The notes: a model not told the origin generated them from the sequence alone. Positions 45,421-54,530 are shown, counted from the stretch's first letter. The stretch: DNA of 64,000 bases from Roseiarcus sp036488815 (GCA_036488815.1 DASXGX010000042.1:62001-126000), one strand, 5' to 3'. Numbers and translations are program-made.

Positions 45421-46284
45421 ATGCTCGACACCGATCAGTTGCGCTCCTTTCTTGCGATCGTCGACACGGGCTCGTTCACGCGCGCGGGCGAACGGGTCAA
45501 CAAGACCCAGTCGGCGGTCTCGATGCATATCCGGCGGCTCGAGGAGCAGCTCGGCTGCGCGCTCTTCGTCAAGCACGGACGATCGGCCAAGCTGACCAAC
45601 GAAGGCGAGCGGCTGATCGATTACGCGCGCCACATGATTCAGATCGAGGCCGGCGCGATGGCGGCGCTGTCGCGCCGGGGTTTGAGAGGTTCGGTGCGCT
45701 TTGGCATTCCCGACGACTACGCCGAGTCCTATCTCTCCGACATCCTGACCTCTTTCAATCGACGCCATCCGCTGGTCGAGGTCGCGGTGATTTGTGAGAA
45801 TTCGGTCGAACTCGCGGCGCAGGTGAATGCGGGCGCGATCGACATCGCCTTGGTGACGGATCACGAGGAGCTGCAGAGTTTCGAACTTGTTCGCGAGGAG
45901 CCGCTGGTCTGGGCCGCCTCCAAGCGTTTCGCGCCAACCGCGGGCGTGCCGATTCCCCTCGCGGTGGGAAGCCCGACCTGTCTTTGGCGCCGGGTGTTGG
46001 ACGTCGCCTTGCGGGACAGGCCGAGCGCGACGCACGGCCTGTTCTCCTCGAAGAACTACACGGCGATCGGCTCTGTGGTCCGTGCGGGGCTTGCCGCCAC
46101 CGTGCTGCCGCGCGGGATGGTCGGCGACGATTTGCGCATACTCGGCGAGGAGGACGGATTGCCTCCCCTGCCGTTGACGCGCATGGGGCTCATCCGAGCG
46201 CCGGGTCGCCATTCGCAGGAGACGTCCGCGCTCGCCGAGGCGGTGCGGGACGCGATTGGCTCCGTAACCCGCAAGGTCGCGTGA
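45421..46284 (+). CDS. LysR-type transcriptional regulator
   Basis: A 287-residue regulator. N-terminal winged helix-turn-helix: LRSFLAIVDTGSFTRAGERVNKTQSAVSMHIRRLEEQLG, then SRRGLRGSVRFGIPDDYAESYLSDIL beginning the substrate-binding fold. The start at 45421 (MLDTDQLRSFLAIV) fits the family; a TTG 57 bases upstream is less likely. It is divergent from the DUF1127 gene and probably controls it, as LysR genes often regulate a divergent neighbour. The effector is unknown. Confidence 0.92.
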   Translation: MLDTDQLRSFLAIVDTGSFTRAGERVNKTQSAVSMHIRRLEEQLGCALFVKHGRSAKLTNEGERLIDYARHMIQIEAGAMAALSRRGLRGSVRFGIPDDYAESYLSDILTSFNRRHPLVEVAVICENSVELAAQVNAGAIDIALVTDHEELQSFELVREEPLVWAASKRFAPTAGVPIPLAVGSPTCLWRRVLDVALRDRPSATHGLFSSKNYTAIGSVVRAGLAATVLPRGMVGDDLRILGEEDGLPPLPLTRMGLIRAPGRHSQETSALAEAVRDAIGSVTRKVA

Positions 46285-46287
46285 GGC

Positions 46288-46671
46288 TTAGATCGAGCCC
46301 GGCGGGATGAACGCGCAATAAAGAAAAATGCCGTCGAACACGTTCGACGAGGCGGGCCCGGCCATGTCGTTGTCGGTCGCCGAGCGGTAGCACAAATGTG
46401 CGTGATGCGAATTGTCGTTGGGCGGATCACCGGGAATCGGCAAGAAGGTGATGCGCTCCTGAGGGATCGTAATCCAGCGCTGCTCGCGGGTCAGGAATTC
46501 GTAGTGGCCGCCGCGCTCGCGAAACATTGTCGACGCGCAGTCATAGCCGCCGCAGCAAAGCTGACCGTCTTTTCCATGCACGCCGGTATAAATGTCGTGC
46601 GCTCCGGCCACCGATAGGGGCGCGACAGCTAGCACGCCGCCAAAGACTGCGCACAAGAAGGCTTTTATCAT
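46288..46671 (-). CDS. conserved hypothetical periplasmic protein
   Basis: A 127-residue protein with a signal peptide (MIKAFLCAVFGGVLAVAPLSVAGAH; probable cleavage after AGA) and AGGAG eight bases before the ATG. The mature part starts HDIYTGVHGKDGQLCCGGYDC, holding three cysteines, and has two more near the end (HLCYRS, LYCAF). The Cys/His content suggests a disulphide-rich fold or metal binding. I recall similar unnamed proteins in Rhizobiales but know no function. It is convergent with the LysR gene, with only three bases between them. Confidence 0.75.
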   Translation of the reverse strand: MIKAFLCAVFGGVLAVAPLSVAGAHDIYTGVHGKDGQLCCGGYDCASTMFRERGGHYEFLTREQRWITIPQERITFLPIPGDPPNDNSHHAHLCYRSATDNDMAGPASSNVFDGIFLYCAFIPPGSI

Positions 46672-47070
46672 ACCAACCGCTCCTGTTGGGCGGCTGATCG
46701 ATCGAGGCGCTTGTCGAGCGATCAAGCCGCGTGCCGATCGCCCCCCTTAACGCTTTTGCTCCTCTCGGTGTTCCTGGACGCGCGTGAACTCTCCCCGTCC
46801 GCGGCGCGTACAGGATCGCCTGGCCATTCGGCTCAGATCTGCGCCTTCGCAACGTATCCGCCTCGCAAATGCGAGCAACGGGCCAGGGCCACTTGCGCAA
46901 AGTCGTTGAACGCTGCGGGCCCATTCACGCACGGTAGGCGCGTCAATCGGGGCATGAAATCGCGCGAGCCGCCTTTCGTCAAGTGTGACGTTGGCGCCGG
47001 AAGGCTTGTCCGCAGGGCCAAGGAACCGGCGGCCTTCAGGGGATGCGCCCGGAGCCTGGGCGCGGCGCGC
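46672..47070. other. intergenic region without a supported gene
   Basis: No coding frame with conserved features is visible. A small hairpin (GCGCCC and GGGCGC, 47045-47063) sits 8 bases beyond the pseudouridine synthase stop and may be its weak terminator on the minus strand. The rest shows nothing I recognise. Confidence 0.5.
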
Positions 47071-47790
47071 TCAAACCTCCAACACGGGTTCGCACCGCGG
47101 CTCGGGGGCGAATCCGCATGCAGCGAGAGCGCCTTGCATATGCGGCGGCGCCGGCGCTTCGACGACGATCGGCGGCTTCGATTTGGACAACGGCACCTCC
47201 ACGCGCCGAGCGAGGAGTTGCAGCGGCCCTGCGTCGGCCGTCCGTTCGCCGTAGATCGGATCGCCGAGAATCGGCCAGCCCTCGGCGGCGCAATGCACGC
47301 GCAATTGGTGGGTGCGCCCGGTCAACGGCTCCAGTTGCAGCCAAGCGACGGCGCGCCCGCCCCAGAGTCCTCGCGCGCGGACGCGCCAGCGCGTCTGAGC
47401 GGGCTGGCCGGCCGGATCGACCTTCATCCACCAGCCGCGCGTGGCGTCGAGCCGCGCGAGCGGCAGGTCGATCAGCCCTTCGTCGGCCGCTGGGCCGTCG
47501 ACCACGATCGCCCAATAGGTTTTGGCGATCTTGCCCTGCTTGAACAGAAGGCCCAGTTTCTCGAGCGCCTTGTGATGGCGCCCGAGCACCAGGCAACCTG
47601 CCGTATCGCGATCGAGCCGATGCGCCAGCGCGGGGTTGCGCGGCAGGCCGAAGCGCAGCGCTTCGAAGTCGTCCTCGAGGCTGGCGCCGCCTTTTGGGCC
47701 GCGATGCACCGCAATTCCGGCGGGCTTGTCGAGCACAAGCATCATGCCGTCGCGATAAAGTAGGCGCGCTCTTGTTTCCTCAGGGCTCAT
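47071..47790 (-). CDS. RluA-family RNA pseudouridine synthase
   Basis: A 239-residue enzyme that isomerises uridine in rRNA or tRNA. The catalytic motif is HRLDRDTAGCLVLGR (Asp near residue 60), preceded by LVLDKPAGIAVHRGP and followed by LLFKQGKIAKTYWAIV and LEPLTGRTHQLRVH. There is no S4 domain, so it is the TruC/RluA-short type. Target site is not determined. It is divergent from ftsY. Confidence 0.93.
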   Translation of the reverse strand: MSPEETRARLLYRDGMMLVLDKPAGIAVHRGPKGGASLEDDFEALRFGLPRNPALAHRLDRDTAGCLVLGRHHKALEKLGLLFKQGKIAKTYWAIVVDGPAADEGLIDLPLARLDATRGWWMKVDPAGQPAQTRWRVRARGLWGGRAVAWLQLEPLTGRTHQLRVHCAAEGWPILGDPIYGERTADAGPLQLLARRVEVPLSKSKPPIVVEAPAPPHMQGALAACGFAPEPRCEPVLEV

Positions 47791-47865
47791 GAGGGCATAG
47801 CTAGGCGAGTCGAGGGGGCGCCGGCAAGGCCGCGCGACCTCAGGCGCAGTGGGAAGGATGAAGGG

Positions 47866-48987
47866 TTGAGCGACAGCGGCGAGGAAAAGCCGAAACCGGG
47901 CTTATGGCGGCGGCTGTTCCAGCGCGGCGATGTTGCGCCCCGCCCCGACGAGAGCCCCGAAGCTCCGCCCACGCAGGAGGAGCCCCTCCCAACTGTGCAG
48001 GAGACGGCGCCCGCGCCCGCGCAGTCGGTCGAGACGGAGCCTGCGCCCGCACCGGCCAAGCGGAGCTGGTTCGCCCGGCTGACGGCGGGGCTCTCGCGCT
48101 CGTCTTCGGCGATCGGGCGCGGCATCACCGACATCTTCACCAAGCGCAAGCTCGACGCAACCTCGCTCGACGATCTCGAGGACATCCTCATCCAGGCCGA
48201 TCTCGGGCTCGCCGCCGCGACGCGCATCCGCGAGGCGGTCGCGCGCGGACGCTACGACAAATCGGTCGATCCCACTGAGGTTAAGGCGATCCTGGCGAGC
48301 GAAGTCGAGCGCGCCTTGGCGCCGGTGGCGCGTCCGCTCGTCGTCGACGCTCGGAAGAAGCCGTTCGTGGCGCTCGTCGTTGGCGTCAACGGCTCGGGCA
48401 AGACGACGACGATCGGCAAGCTCGCTGCGAAATTCGCCGGCGAGGGACTGAAAGTCACGCTCGCGGCCGGCGACACCTTCCGCGCCGCCGCCATCGAGCA
48501 ACTCAAGATCTGGGCCCAGCGCACGGGCGCCGACATTGTCGCGCGCGATCAGGGCGGCGACGCCTCGGGGCTCGCCTTCGACGCGCTGACGCGCGCACGC
48601 GCTTCGGGCGCGGATGTCGTATTGATGGATACGGCAGGGCGCTTGCAGAACCGCGCCGAGTTGATGAGCGAGCTCGAGAAGATCATCCGCGTGATGAAGA
48701 AGGTCGACCCCGAGGCGCCGCATGCGACGCTGCTCGTGCTCGACGCGACGGTCGGTCAGAACGCGCTGAGCCAGGTCGAGATCTTCGGCCGCATCGCGGG
48801 TGTCACCGGCCTCGTGATGACGAAACTCGACGGCACCGCGCGCGGCGGTATCCTCGTCGCCATCGCCGACAAATTCGGCCTGCCCGTTCATTTCATCGGC
48901 GTCGGCGAAGGCGTCGACGATCTCGAACCTTTCGCCGCGCGCGATTTCGCCGAAGCGATCGCCGGCGTCGAGCGCGCGGAAGGATAG
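47866..48987 (+). CDS. ftsY: signal recognition particle receptor FtsY
   Basis: A 373-residue GTPase that receives ribosome-SRP complexes at the inner membrane. After an acidic/proline-rich A domain of about 65 residues and a short membrane-binding NG linker helix comes the NG domain: G1 GVNGSGKTTTIGKLAAKF near residue 168, DTFRAAAIEQLKIWAQR, G3 DTAGRLQNRAELM, and G4 TKLDGTARGG. The start is TTG with GGAAGGA upstream. It is followed by a family D repeat and yciB, a usual order in this group. Confidence 0.95.
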   Translation: MSDSGEEKPKPGLWRRLFQRGDVAPRPDESPEAPPTQEEPLPTVQETAPAPAQSVETEPAPAPAKRSWFARLTAGLSRSSSAIGRGITDIFTKRKLDATSLDDLEDILIQADLGLAAATRIREAVARGRYDKSVDPTEVKAILASEVERALAPVARPLVVDARKKPFVALVVGVNGSGKTTTIGKLAAKFAGEGLKVTLAAGDTFRAAAIEQLKIWAQRTGADIVARDQGGDASGLAFDALTRARASGADVVLMDTAGRLQNRAELMSELEKIIRVMKKVDPEAPHATLLVLDATVGQNALSQVEIFGRIAGVTGLVMTKLDGTARGGILVAIADKFGLPVHFIGVGEGVDDLEPFAARDFAEAIAGVERAEG

Positions 48988-49001
48988 CAGCATGGCTGAT
49001 T

Positions 49002-49072
49002 GGATCGTCATAGCGAGGAGCCTAGCGACGCATCCGCTTGCGGCGCCGCAGGCTTCGCCTGCAATGACATTG
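49002..49072. repeat. REP-like repeat, family D
   Basis: TTGGATCGTCATAGCGAGGAGCC, then GCGACGCATCCGCTTGCGGC and AGGCTTCGCCTGCAATGACATTGGC. The GCGAGGAGC...AATGAC layout matches the 'CGTCATTGCGAGGAGC' repeats of many alphaproteobacteria. It fills the ftsY-yciB gap. Confidence 0.6.
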
Positions 49073-49113
49073 GCGCCGGCGGGCCGCCGCATCGGCAAGA
49101 AGGACATTTCGCG

Positions 49114-49713
49114 ATGACGCAGACCCCGGCGGCGCAAGCCCCTCGCAAGACGCTCAATCCGTGGATGAAGTTCACGCTCGAGCTTGGGCCGCTGGCGCTG
49201 TTCTTTATCGCCTACGGCCGACTCGGCATCTTCGTCGCGACGGCGGTGCTGATGGTCGGCGTCCTCGTGACGCTCGGCGTTTCCTACGCCATGCTGCGGC
49301 GCATTCCGATCATGCCGCTGGTTACGGCGGCGATCGTCGTCATCTTCGGCTCGCTGACGCTCGTCTTCCACGACGAGACGCTCATCAAGATCAAGCCGAC
49401 TGCGCTTTATGTCCTCTTCGGCGTCGCGTTGCTGGTCGGGCTCGCGCTCAAGAAGCCACTGCTGAAAATCATGTTCGACGGCGCCTTGCACGTCACCGAA
49501 GAAGGCTGGCGCATTCTCACTTGGCGATGGGCTTTCTTCTTCCTCGCGATGGCCGTGCTCAACGAGCTCGTCTGGCGCACGCAGACGACGGATCTTTGGG
49601 TGAAGTTCAAGACCTTCGGCTTCATGCCGCTGACGCTGCTGTTCGCGCTCGCCCAGGCGCCGTTGATCACGCGCTTCGAAGCCAAGCGCGAGGAGACGGA
49701 CGAAGCGTTTTAG
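49114..49713 (+). CDS. yciB: inner-membrane septation protein A (YciB/IspZ)
   Basis: A 199-residue membrane protein with about five helices: LGPLALFFIAYGRLGIFVATAVLM, LVTLGVSYAMLRRIPIMPLVTAAIVVIFG, ALYVLFGVALLVGLALKKPLLKIMFDGALH, and further segments. The block KPLLKIMFDGALHVTEEGWRILTWRWA is the family signature. YciB links to septum formation and envelope integrity, by family knowledge. The start at 49114 has AAGGAC upstream. Confidence 0.93.
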   Translation: MTQTPAAQAPRKTLNPWMKFTLELGPLALFFIAYGRLGIFVATAVLMVGVLVTLGVSYAMLRRIPIMPLVTAAIVVIFGSLTLVFHDETLIKIKPTALYVLFGVALLVGLALKKPLLKIMFDGALHVTEEGWRILTWRWAFFFLAMAVLNELVWRTQTTDLWVKFKTFGFMPLTLLFALAQAPLITRFEAKREETDEAF

Positions 49714-49741
49714 CGAACGAGAGTGTTCCGCTGACGTCTTG

Positions 49742-49855
49742 GCAGGGCTTGTCCCCGGCCATCCATGTTGTTCCGTTGCTTCCCGCCGGAGCCGCCCGAG
49801 AGGCGGCGCCGCGTGGATGGCCGGGACACGCCCGGCCAAGACGCGGAACGCATAG
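49742..49855. repeat. REP-like repeat, family C (paired arms)
   Basis: TTGTCCCCGGCCATCCATG and, facing it, GTGGATGGCCGGGACACGCCCGGCCA, separated by about 50 bases with CGCCGGAGCC. It matches the shorter copy at 39526. It lies between the yciB stop and the convergent hydrolase gene. Confidence 0.6.
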
Positions 49856-49865
49856 CGGCGCGCAC

Positions 49866-50690
49866 TCAGCCTTTGATGAACGCCAGAAGGTCAGGATTGA
49901 TGACCTCCGAGTGCGTCGTGCACATGCCGTGCGGAAAGCCCTTGTAGACCTTGAGCGTCGCATTCTTGAGAAGCTTGGCGGAGAGGGGCGCGGCGTCGGC
50001 GAACGGCACGATCTGATCGTCGTCACCGTGCATGACGAGAACCGGCTGCTCGATCGCTTTCAGATCCTCGGTGAAGTCGGTCTCGGAGAAGGCCTTGATG
50101 CAATCGTAATGCGCCTTGGCGCCGCCCATCATGCCCTGGCGCCACCAATTGTCGATGACCCCTTGGGAGGCCTTCGCGCCGGGTCGGTTGTAGCCGTAGA
50201 ACGGGCCCGCGGCGACCTCGTGGTAGAACTCGGCGCGGCTGGCGGCCAGGGCGGCGCGGAAGCTGTCGAACAGTTCGATCGGCTCGCCACCCGGATTCTT
50301 GTCCGACTTCACCATGATCGGCGGAACGGCGCTGATCAGGGCCGCCTTGGCGACACGCCCTTTGCCGTGCCGCGCGACATAGCGCGTGACTTCGCCGCCG
50401 CCGGTCGAATGGCCGATATGCACAGCGTCCCTGAGATCGAGCGCCGCGGCGAGCGCCGCGACGTCGGCGGCGTAAGTGTCCATGTCGTTGCCGGTCGCGG
50501 TCTGCGTCGAACGGCCATGGCCGCGACGGTCGTGCGCGATCACGCGATAGCCCTGATCGAGGAAGAAAAGCATCTGGTTGTCCCAATCGTCGGCGCTGAG
50601 CGGCCAGCCGTGGTGGAACACCAAAGGCTGTCCCTTGCCCCAATCCTTGTAGAAGATCTCGACGCCGTCCCGTGTGGTGATCGTGCCCAT
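49866..50690 (-). CDS. alpha/beta hydrolase (non-haem chloroperoxidase-like)
   Basis: A 274-residue alpha/beta-hydrolase with the pattern of cofactor-free haloperoxidases and esterases: N-terminal RDGVEIFYKDWGKGQPLVFHHGW (oxyanion HG), the nucleophile elbow GHSTGGGEVTRYVARHG (Ser near residue 96), catalytic Asp in VLMHGDDDQIVPF, and catalytic His in GFPHGMCTTH. The start ATG at 50690 has GGGAG; longer in-frame starts are not conserved. Real substrate is unknown: esterase, lactonase or perhydrolase activity is possible. It stands alone. Confidence 0.9.
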   Translation of the reverse strand: MGTITTRDGVEIFYKDWGKGQPLVFHHGWPLSADDWDNQMLFFLDQGYRVIAHDRRGHGRSTQTATGNDMDTYAADVAALAAALDLRDAVHIGHSTGGGEVTRYVARHGKGRVAKAALISAVPPIMVKSDKNPGGEPIELFDSFRAALAASRAEFYHEVAAGPFYGYNRPGAKASQGVIDNWWRQGMMGGAKAHYDCIKAFSETDFTEDLKAIEQPVLVMHGDDDQIVPFADAAPLSAKLLKNATLKVYKGFPHGMCTTHSEVINPDLLAFIKG

Positions 50691-50894
50691 CGTGCTTCTC
50701 CCTTTCGCGCCCGCGATTGTGGGGTGCGTCGGAGACAGGTCGCCGGCGGCGCCTGGCGGCGCGGCAGGTCGCGCTGTCCCCGCGCCGAGGCGGGGCGATG
50801 CGCATCCAGAACCCTCCGCCGCGAGAAGTCCAGCCACAAACGCAGGCGACGCTCCGCGCGAGGATTGGCCACGCCAAGGACGTATCAGCTCGCG

Positions 50895-52340
50895 TTACGA
50901 CTTCGCGTTTCCATTCAGCGCCGGCTGTTCGCTCATCGCGTCGAAACGGGCCTTCTGCTGAGTAGTGAGCGATGCATAGAAGCTTTGCAGCGCGGGCCGC
51001 ACCGTCTCGACCCCCTTCACCATCGCTTCAAGGCGGTTGAGCACCGCCTGGAGCCGCCCTGGCGGGGTCAGAGGCGCCTCGGCCGGACAGGCCGCGAGAA
51101 TCATATCGTCGGCTTTGGTCGCGGCGTCGCGCAGCGCGACGAGCTCCGAGCGCTGTTGTGCGTCCGGTTGCACGGCTCGCTCGATCCGCTCGCTCGAGAC
51201 GACCGGGACGGCGTTCTGCGGCCCGCACAATTGGGCAGGACTGGCGGGTTGGGCGGCGCCGGGCGGGGTCTGGGGGCTTTGTCCAATCGCGTTGAACCGC
51301 GCCTTCTGCTCGTCGGTCAACGACGAATAGAAATCATCGAGCGGCATCCGCACGGTATTCGCCGCCGCGATCATCGCTTGCAGCCGTGTCTGCACCTCGT
51401 CGAGACGGGCGAGCGCAGTTGTTGGAACTTGCGCGCCGCACGACGCCCTGAGCGTCTTTTCGGCGCTAGCTTGGCTGTTGGCGAGGGCGTCGAGCTTCGC
51501 GCGTTGCTCGGGCGTCGGCTTGACGGCCTGGGCGATGCTGTCGATCGAAGGTGCGCCAGCGGCGGCCTGCGGGGAGCCACAAGATTGGGCAAGCGCCGGC
51601 GGGCCGCCGCTCGGCTGAGGGTTCACGCCTACAGTGGCGGGCTGAGCCGGCGCATAGCCATAGACCGCGGCGTAGTCGTACGGCAGCAGGGTTCCCGCGA
51701 AAAGATCGTCGTAGCCATAGGCCCAGAATTGGTCATTGTAAGCATCGGCATAGGGCCAGAAGGCATAGTCGACGAAGTCATCATAGGCGTAAGGCCAGAA
51801 GACGGGACCAGCCCAACCCACATAGCCGCGTCGGAAATGCGAGACGTCGAACTGGCCGTGCCGAAACGCTCGCGCTTCACCGAATCCGGCGGTCGCCGCT
51901 CCGGGGACGGCCCCGGAAATCTGAGCGCCGTGCGCGGCTGCGAAGCGGCCGGCGTGGCCGCCCAGCGGAGTCGCGATAGGCCGCGCGCCGAAATGCTGGC
52001 CGCCGAAACGCCCGGCGGCGAAATGCGTGCCGCCGAAGTGCTGCGCGCTGAAATGCGTGCCGCCGCCGCCCAAGTGCATGCCGCCAAAGTGCTGCACGCC
52101 GCCAAAGTGCGGGCTGCCGCCGAAATGCATGCCGCCGCCGCCAAAGTGCATGCCGCCGAAATGGCCCCCTCCGTGGAACCCTCCGCCGCCGTGGAACCCT
52201 CCCCCTCCGTGGAATCCGCCACCGCCGTGGAACCCTCCGCCGCCGCCCCTGAATTGGCTCGCCGAAGCTGCGTTGAGGCCGCACCCAGCGGTCCCGAGGA
52301 GAAGAGCGGCCGCGAGCGAGACTGCGAGCTTGCCGGTCAT
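50895..52340 (-). CDS. Gly/His-rich exported protein with two Spy/CpxP-like LTXXQ repeats
   Basis: A 481-residue exported protein. The start at 52340 has GGAGG six bases upstream; its signal peptide ends near AASA and contains a Cys (GTAGCG) that could be a lipobox. The first 190 mature residues are Gly/His/Phe repeats of the GGGGFHGGGG type, with many His that may bind metal, followed by Tyr/Trp/Asp-rich stretches. The C-terminal half has two copies of a helical unit containing LTDEQKARFNAIG and LTTQQKARFDAMS, the LTXXQ motif of Spy/CpxP periplasmic chaperones. Cys residues pair in each unit (SCGSPQ, LCGPQN). Likely periplasmic stress or metal-related role, by inference. Confidence 0.75.
   Translation of the reverse strand: MTGKLAVSLAAALLLGTAGCGLNAASASQFRGGGGGFHGGGGFHGGGGFHGGGGFHGGGHFGGMHFGGGGMHFGGSPHFGGVQHFGGMHLGGGGTHFSAQHFGGTHFAAGRFGGQHFGARPIATPLGGHAGRFAAAHGAQISGAVPGAATAGFGEARAFRHGQFDVSHFRRGYVGWAGPVFWPYAYDDFVDYAFWPYADAYNDQFWAYGYDDLFAGTLLPYDYAAVYGYAPAQPATVGVNPQPSGGPPALAQSCGSPQAAAGAPSIDSIAQAVKPTPEQRAKLDALANSQASAEKTLRASCGAQVPTTALARLDEVQTRLQAMIAAANTVRMPLDDFYSSLTDEQKARFNAIGQSPQTPPGAAQPASPAQLCGPQNAVPVVSSERIERAVQPDAQQRSELVALRDAATKADDMILAACPAEAPLTPPGRLQAVLNRLEAMVKGVETVRPALQSFYASLTTQQKARFDAMSEQPALNGNAKS
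52168..52250. repeat. tandem coding repeats in the Gly/His-rich gene
   Basis: Four or five copies of a roughly 18-base unit based on CCGTGGAACCCTCCGCCG, differing at a few positions, encode GGGGFH repeats on the minus strand. A variable copy number is plausible through slippage. Confidence 0.85.
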
Positions 52341-52622
52341 GCGAAACCTCCATCGCCTGCCGGGGCGGACGGAAGAGCGCAGACGCTGGCGAACGCGCTG
52401 CGGCCGCCGACACATCCCCGAAATCCTGAGAATCGGGTCGCATCGAGCCGCTCCAGGGCGGCCGACGCGTTCCCGTTGGCGGCCAGGTAGCACGTCAACG
52501 ATTTCGGCTGGATTTCCCCCGCGTTAACGTTCGTTCATCGGCGCCGGCGCCGGCGCAGCCACCCGGCGCCCAGGGCGCGCGAACCGCGGCACGCGGCGCG
52601 GACGTATCGAAGGTCTCCGGCG

Positions 52623-54530
52623 CTACCCCAGCGCCTTCTCCATCAGACGGCGCAGCCGCGCGGCGAAGGCCGGCGCGTCGCGCAGCGTCTCGCCTTCGGC
52701 GAGCAGCGCCTCGTCGTAGATGAGCCACGCGGCGTCTTCGATCAACGATTTGTCGGCCCCGCCGACGAGGCGGCGCGCCAGCGACAAGGTGAGCGGATGG
52801 GTCGCGTTCACCTCGAGCGCCGGCTTGGCCCTCTCGCCGAGGCGGCCGTGCGCAGCGAGCATCTTTTCGAGCTGGCGGTCGGGGCCGAATTCCGGCGCGA
52901 CCAGGCAGGCGACGCTGTCGGTCAGGCGGTCCGAGGGCCGCACATCCGCAACCTCGCCGTCCAGCGTCTGCTTGACGAAAGCCAGCAGGCTCGCAACCTC
53001 GGGCGACGCCTCGGCGGGCGGCGGCGCGCCCTCTTTCAGCGGAATCGACTTGATGTCCGCGACGCCTTGGCTGACCGATTTGAACGGCTTGCCCTCGTAG
53101 CCGACGGCGCTCGACACCCAGAAGGCGTCGACCGGGTCGGCGAGCAGCAGCACCTCGACGTCACGGGCGCGAAAGCCTTCGAGCTGCGGGCTTGCGGCGA
53201 GGCGCTTGGCGTCGTCGCCGGTGAGGTAATAGATCGCGGTCTGGTTCTCGCGCAGCGCGGCGACGTAATCGGCGAGCGTCCGGTCGCCGGCGGGATGCGT
53301 CGACGTCGTGAAGCGGGCGATCTTGAAGATGCCGTCGCGGCGCTCCGGGTCCTCGTAAAGACCTTCCTTGATCACCGCGCCGAAGTGCTCCCAGATCTTG
53401 GCGAATTTTTCCGCGTCGCTCTCGGCGAGCTTGGTGAGCTCCTGAACGAGGCGGTTGGTCACGCCCTTGCGGATCGCCGCGAACACCGCGCTCTGCTGGA
53501 TCATCTCGCGCGAGACGTTGAGCGGCAGGTCGTTGCTGTCGACGACGAGCCTGACGAAACGAAGCCAGCCTGGCAGCAGGTCGGCGTCCTGGGTGATCAG
53601 CACGCGCCGGACATAGAGCTTGTTGCGGCTCTTGCGGGCGGGATCAAAGAGATCGAACGGACGCGAGCCCGGAATGAAGGCGAGCGCCGAATATTCATGG
53701 CGCCCCTCGGCCCGCCAATGCACCGTCAGCGCCGGCTCGTCGAACTGGCCGGAGAGGCTGCGGTAGAATTCGGCGTATTCCTCCGACGTGATCTCGCTCT
53801 TCGGCTTCACCCAGATCGCGGCCCCGTCGGCCACGCGCCGCGGCTCTGCGCCAGGCTTCTCCACGAGATCGATCGGCACCGCCACGGCGCCGGAATGTTC
53901 GCGCACGATACGCTCGAGGCGATGCGGCTCGAGATATTCGTGCGAAGCCTCATTGAGATGGAGGATGACGCGCGCGCCGCGCGCGGGCGCGGTCTCCAGC
54001 GGCAGATGCGCGATCGTGTAGGCGCCCTTGCCGTCGGAGGACCAACGCCAGGCCTCGCCCGAGCCGGCCCGCCGCGTCTCCACTACGACGCGGTCGGCCA
54101 CCATGAACGATGAATAGAAGCCGATGCCGAATTGGCCGATCAGATTGGCGGCTTCCTTGCCGGCCTCCTGCGCCGACAGCATGTCGAGGAAGGCGCGCGT
54201 GCCGGAGCGGGCGATCGTGCCGAGCGCCTCGGTGAGATCTTGCCGGCTCATGCCGACGCCGTTGTCTGTGAAGGTGATGGTCTTCGCCTCGGGATCGACG
54301 GCGATCTGGATGGCGAACGGCGCGCCGTCCTCGATGAGCTCCGGCTTGGCGATCGCCTCGTAGCGCAGCTTCTCGCAGGCGTCCGCGGCGTTGGAAACCA
54401 GCTCGCGAACGAAAATGTCGCGGTCCGAATAGACGGAGTGAACCATCAGGTGCAGGAGGCGCGAGACGTCGGCCTCGAAATTCTGCGTTTTCGCGTCGTC
54501 GCTCGTCGGGGAAGGGACGTCGGTTGTCAA
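52623..54530 (-). CDS. htpG: molecular chaperone HtpG (Hsp90)
   Basis: A 635-residue Hsp90. The start is a TTG at 54530 with GAGG five bases upstream, giving LTTDVPSPTSDDAKTQNFEADVSRLLHLM, as in this family; in-frame extension upstream has no conserved content. The GHKL ATPase domain has FVRELVSNAADACEKLRY, TFTDNGVGMSRQDL and NLIGQFGIGFYSSFMVADRV. The middle domain includes LYVRRVLITQD and LPLNVSREMIQQS. The end is a dimerisation domain. It is a cytosolic chaperone. A heat-shock-type promoter is visible upstream. Confidence 0.96.
   Translation of the reverse strand: MTTDVPSPTSDDAKTQNFEADVSRLLHLMVHSVYSDRDIFVRELVSNAADACEKLRYEAIAKPELIEDGAPFAIQIAVDPEAKTITFTDNGVGMSRQDLTEALGTIARSGTRAFLDMLSAQEAGKEAANLIGQFGIGFYSSFMVADRVVVETRRAGSGEAWRWSSDGKGAYTIAHLPLETAPARGARVILHLNEASHEYLEPHRLERIVREHSGAVAVPIDLVEKPGAEPRRVADGAAIWVKPKSEITSEEYAEFYRSLSGQFDEPALTVHWRAEGRHEYSALAFIPGSRPFDLFDPARKSRNKLYVRRVLITQDADLLPGWLRFVRLVVDSNDLPLNVSREMIQQSAVFAAIRKGVTNRLVQELTKLAESDAEKFAKIWEHFGAVIKEGLYEDPERRDGIFKIARFTTSTHPAGDRTLADYVAALRENQTAIYYLTGDDAKRLAASPQLEGFRARDVEVLLLADPVDAFWVSSAVGYEGKPFKSVSQGVADIKSIPLKEGAPPPAEASPEVASLLAFVKQTLDGEVADVRPSDRLTDSVACLVAPEFGPDRQLEKMLAAHGRLGERAKPALEVNATHPLTLSLARRLVGGADKSLIEDAAWLIYDEALLAEGETLRDAPAFAARLRRLMEKALG

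Noticed and set aside
47902..49839. 645-codon minus-strand open frame opposite ftsY and yciB
   Set aside because: Charged low-complexity antisense of two well-conserved genes.
52165..52250. CRISPR-like short repeats
   Set aside because: They are imperfect, directly adjacent coding repeats without spacers, encoding Gly/His repeats.
49161..52490. 1109-codon plus-strand open frame
   Set aside because: It crosses yciB, the hydrolase and the Gly/His-rich gene in the wrong frame or strand and has the composition of a GC-rich antisense frame.
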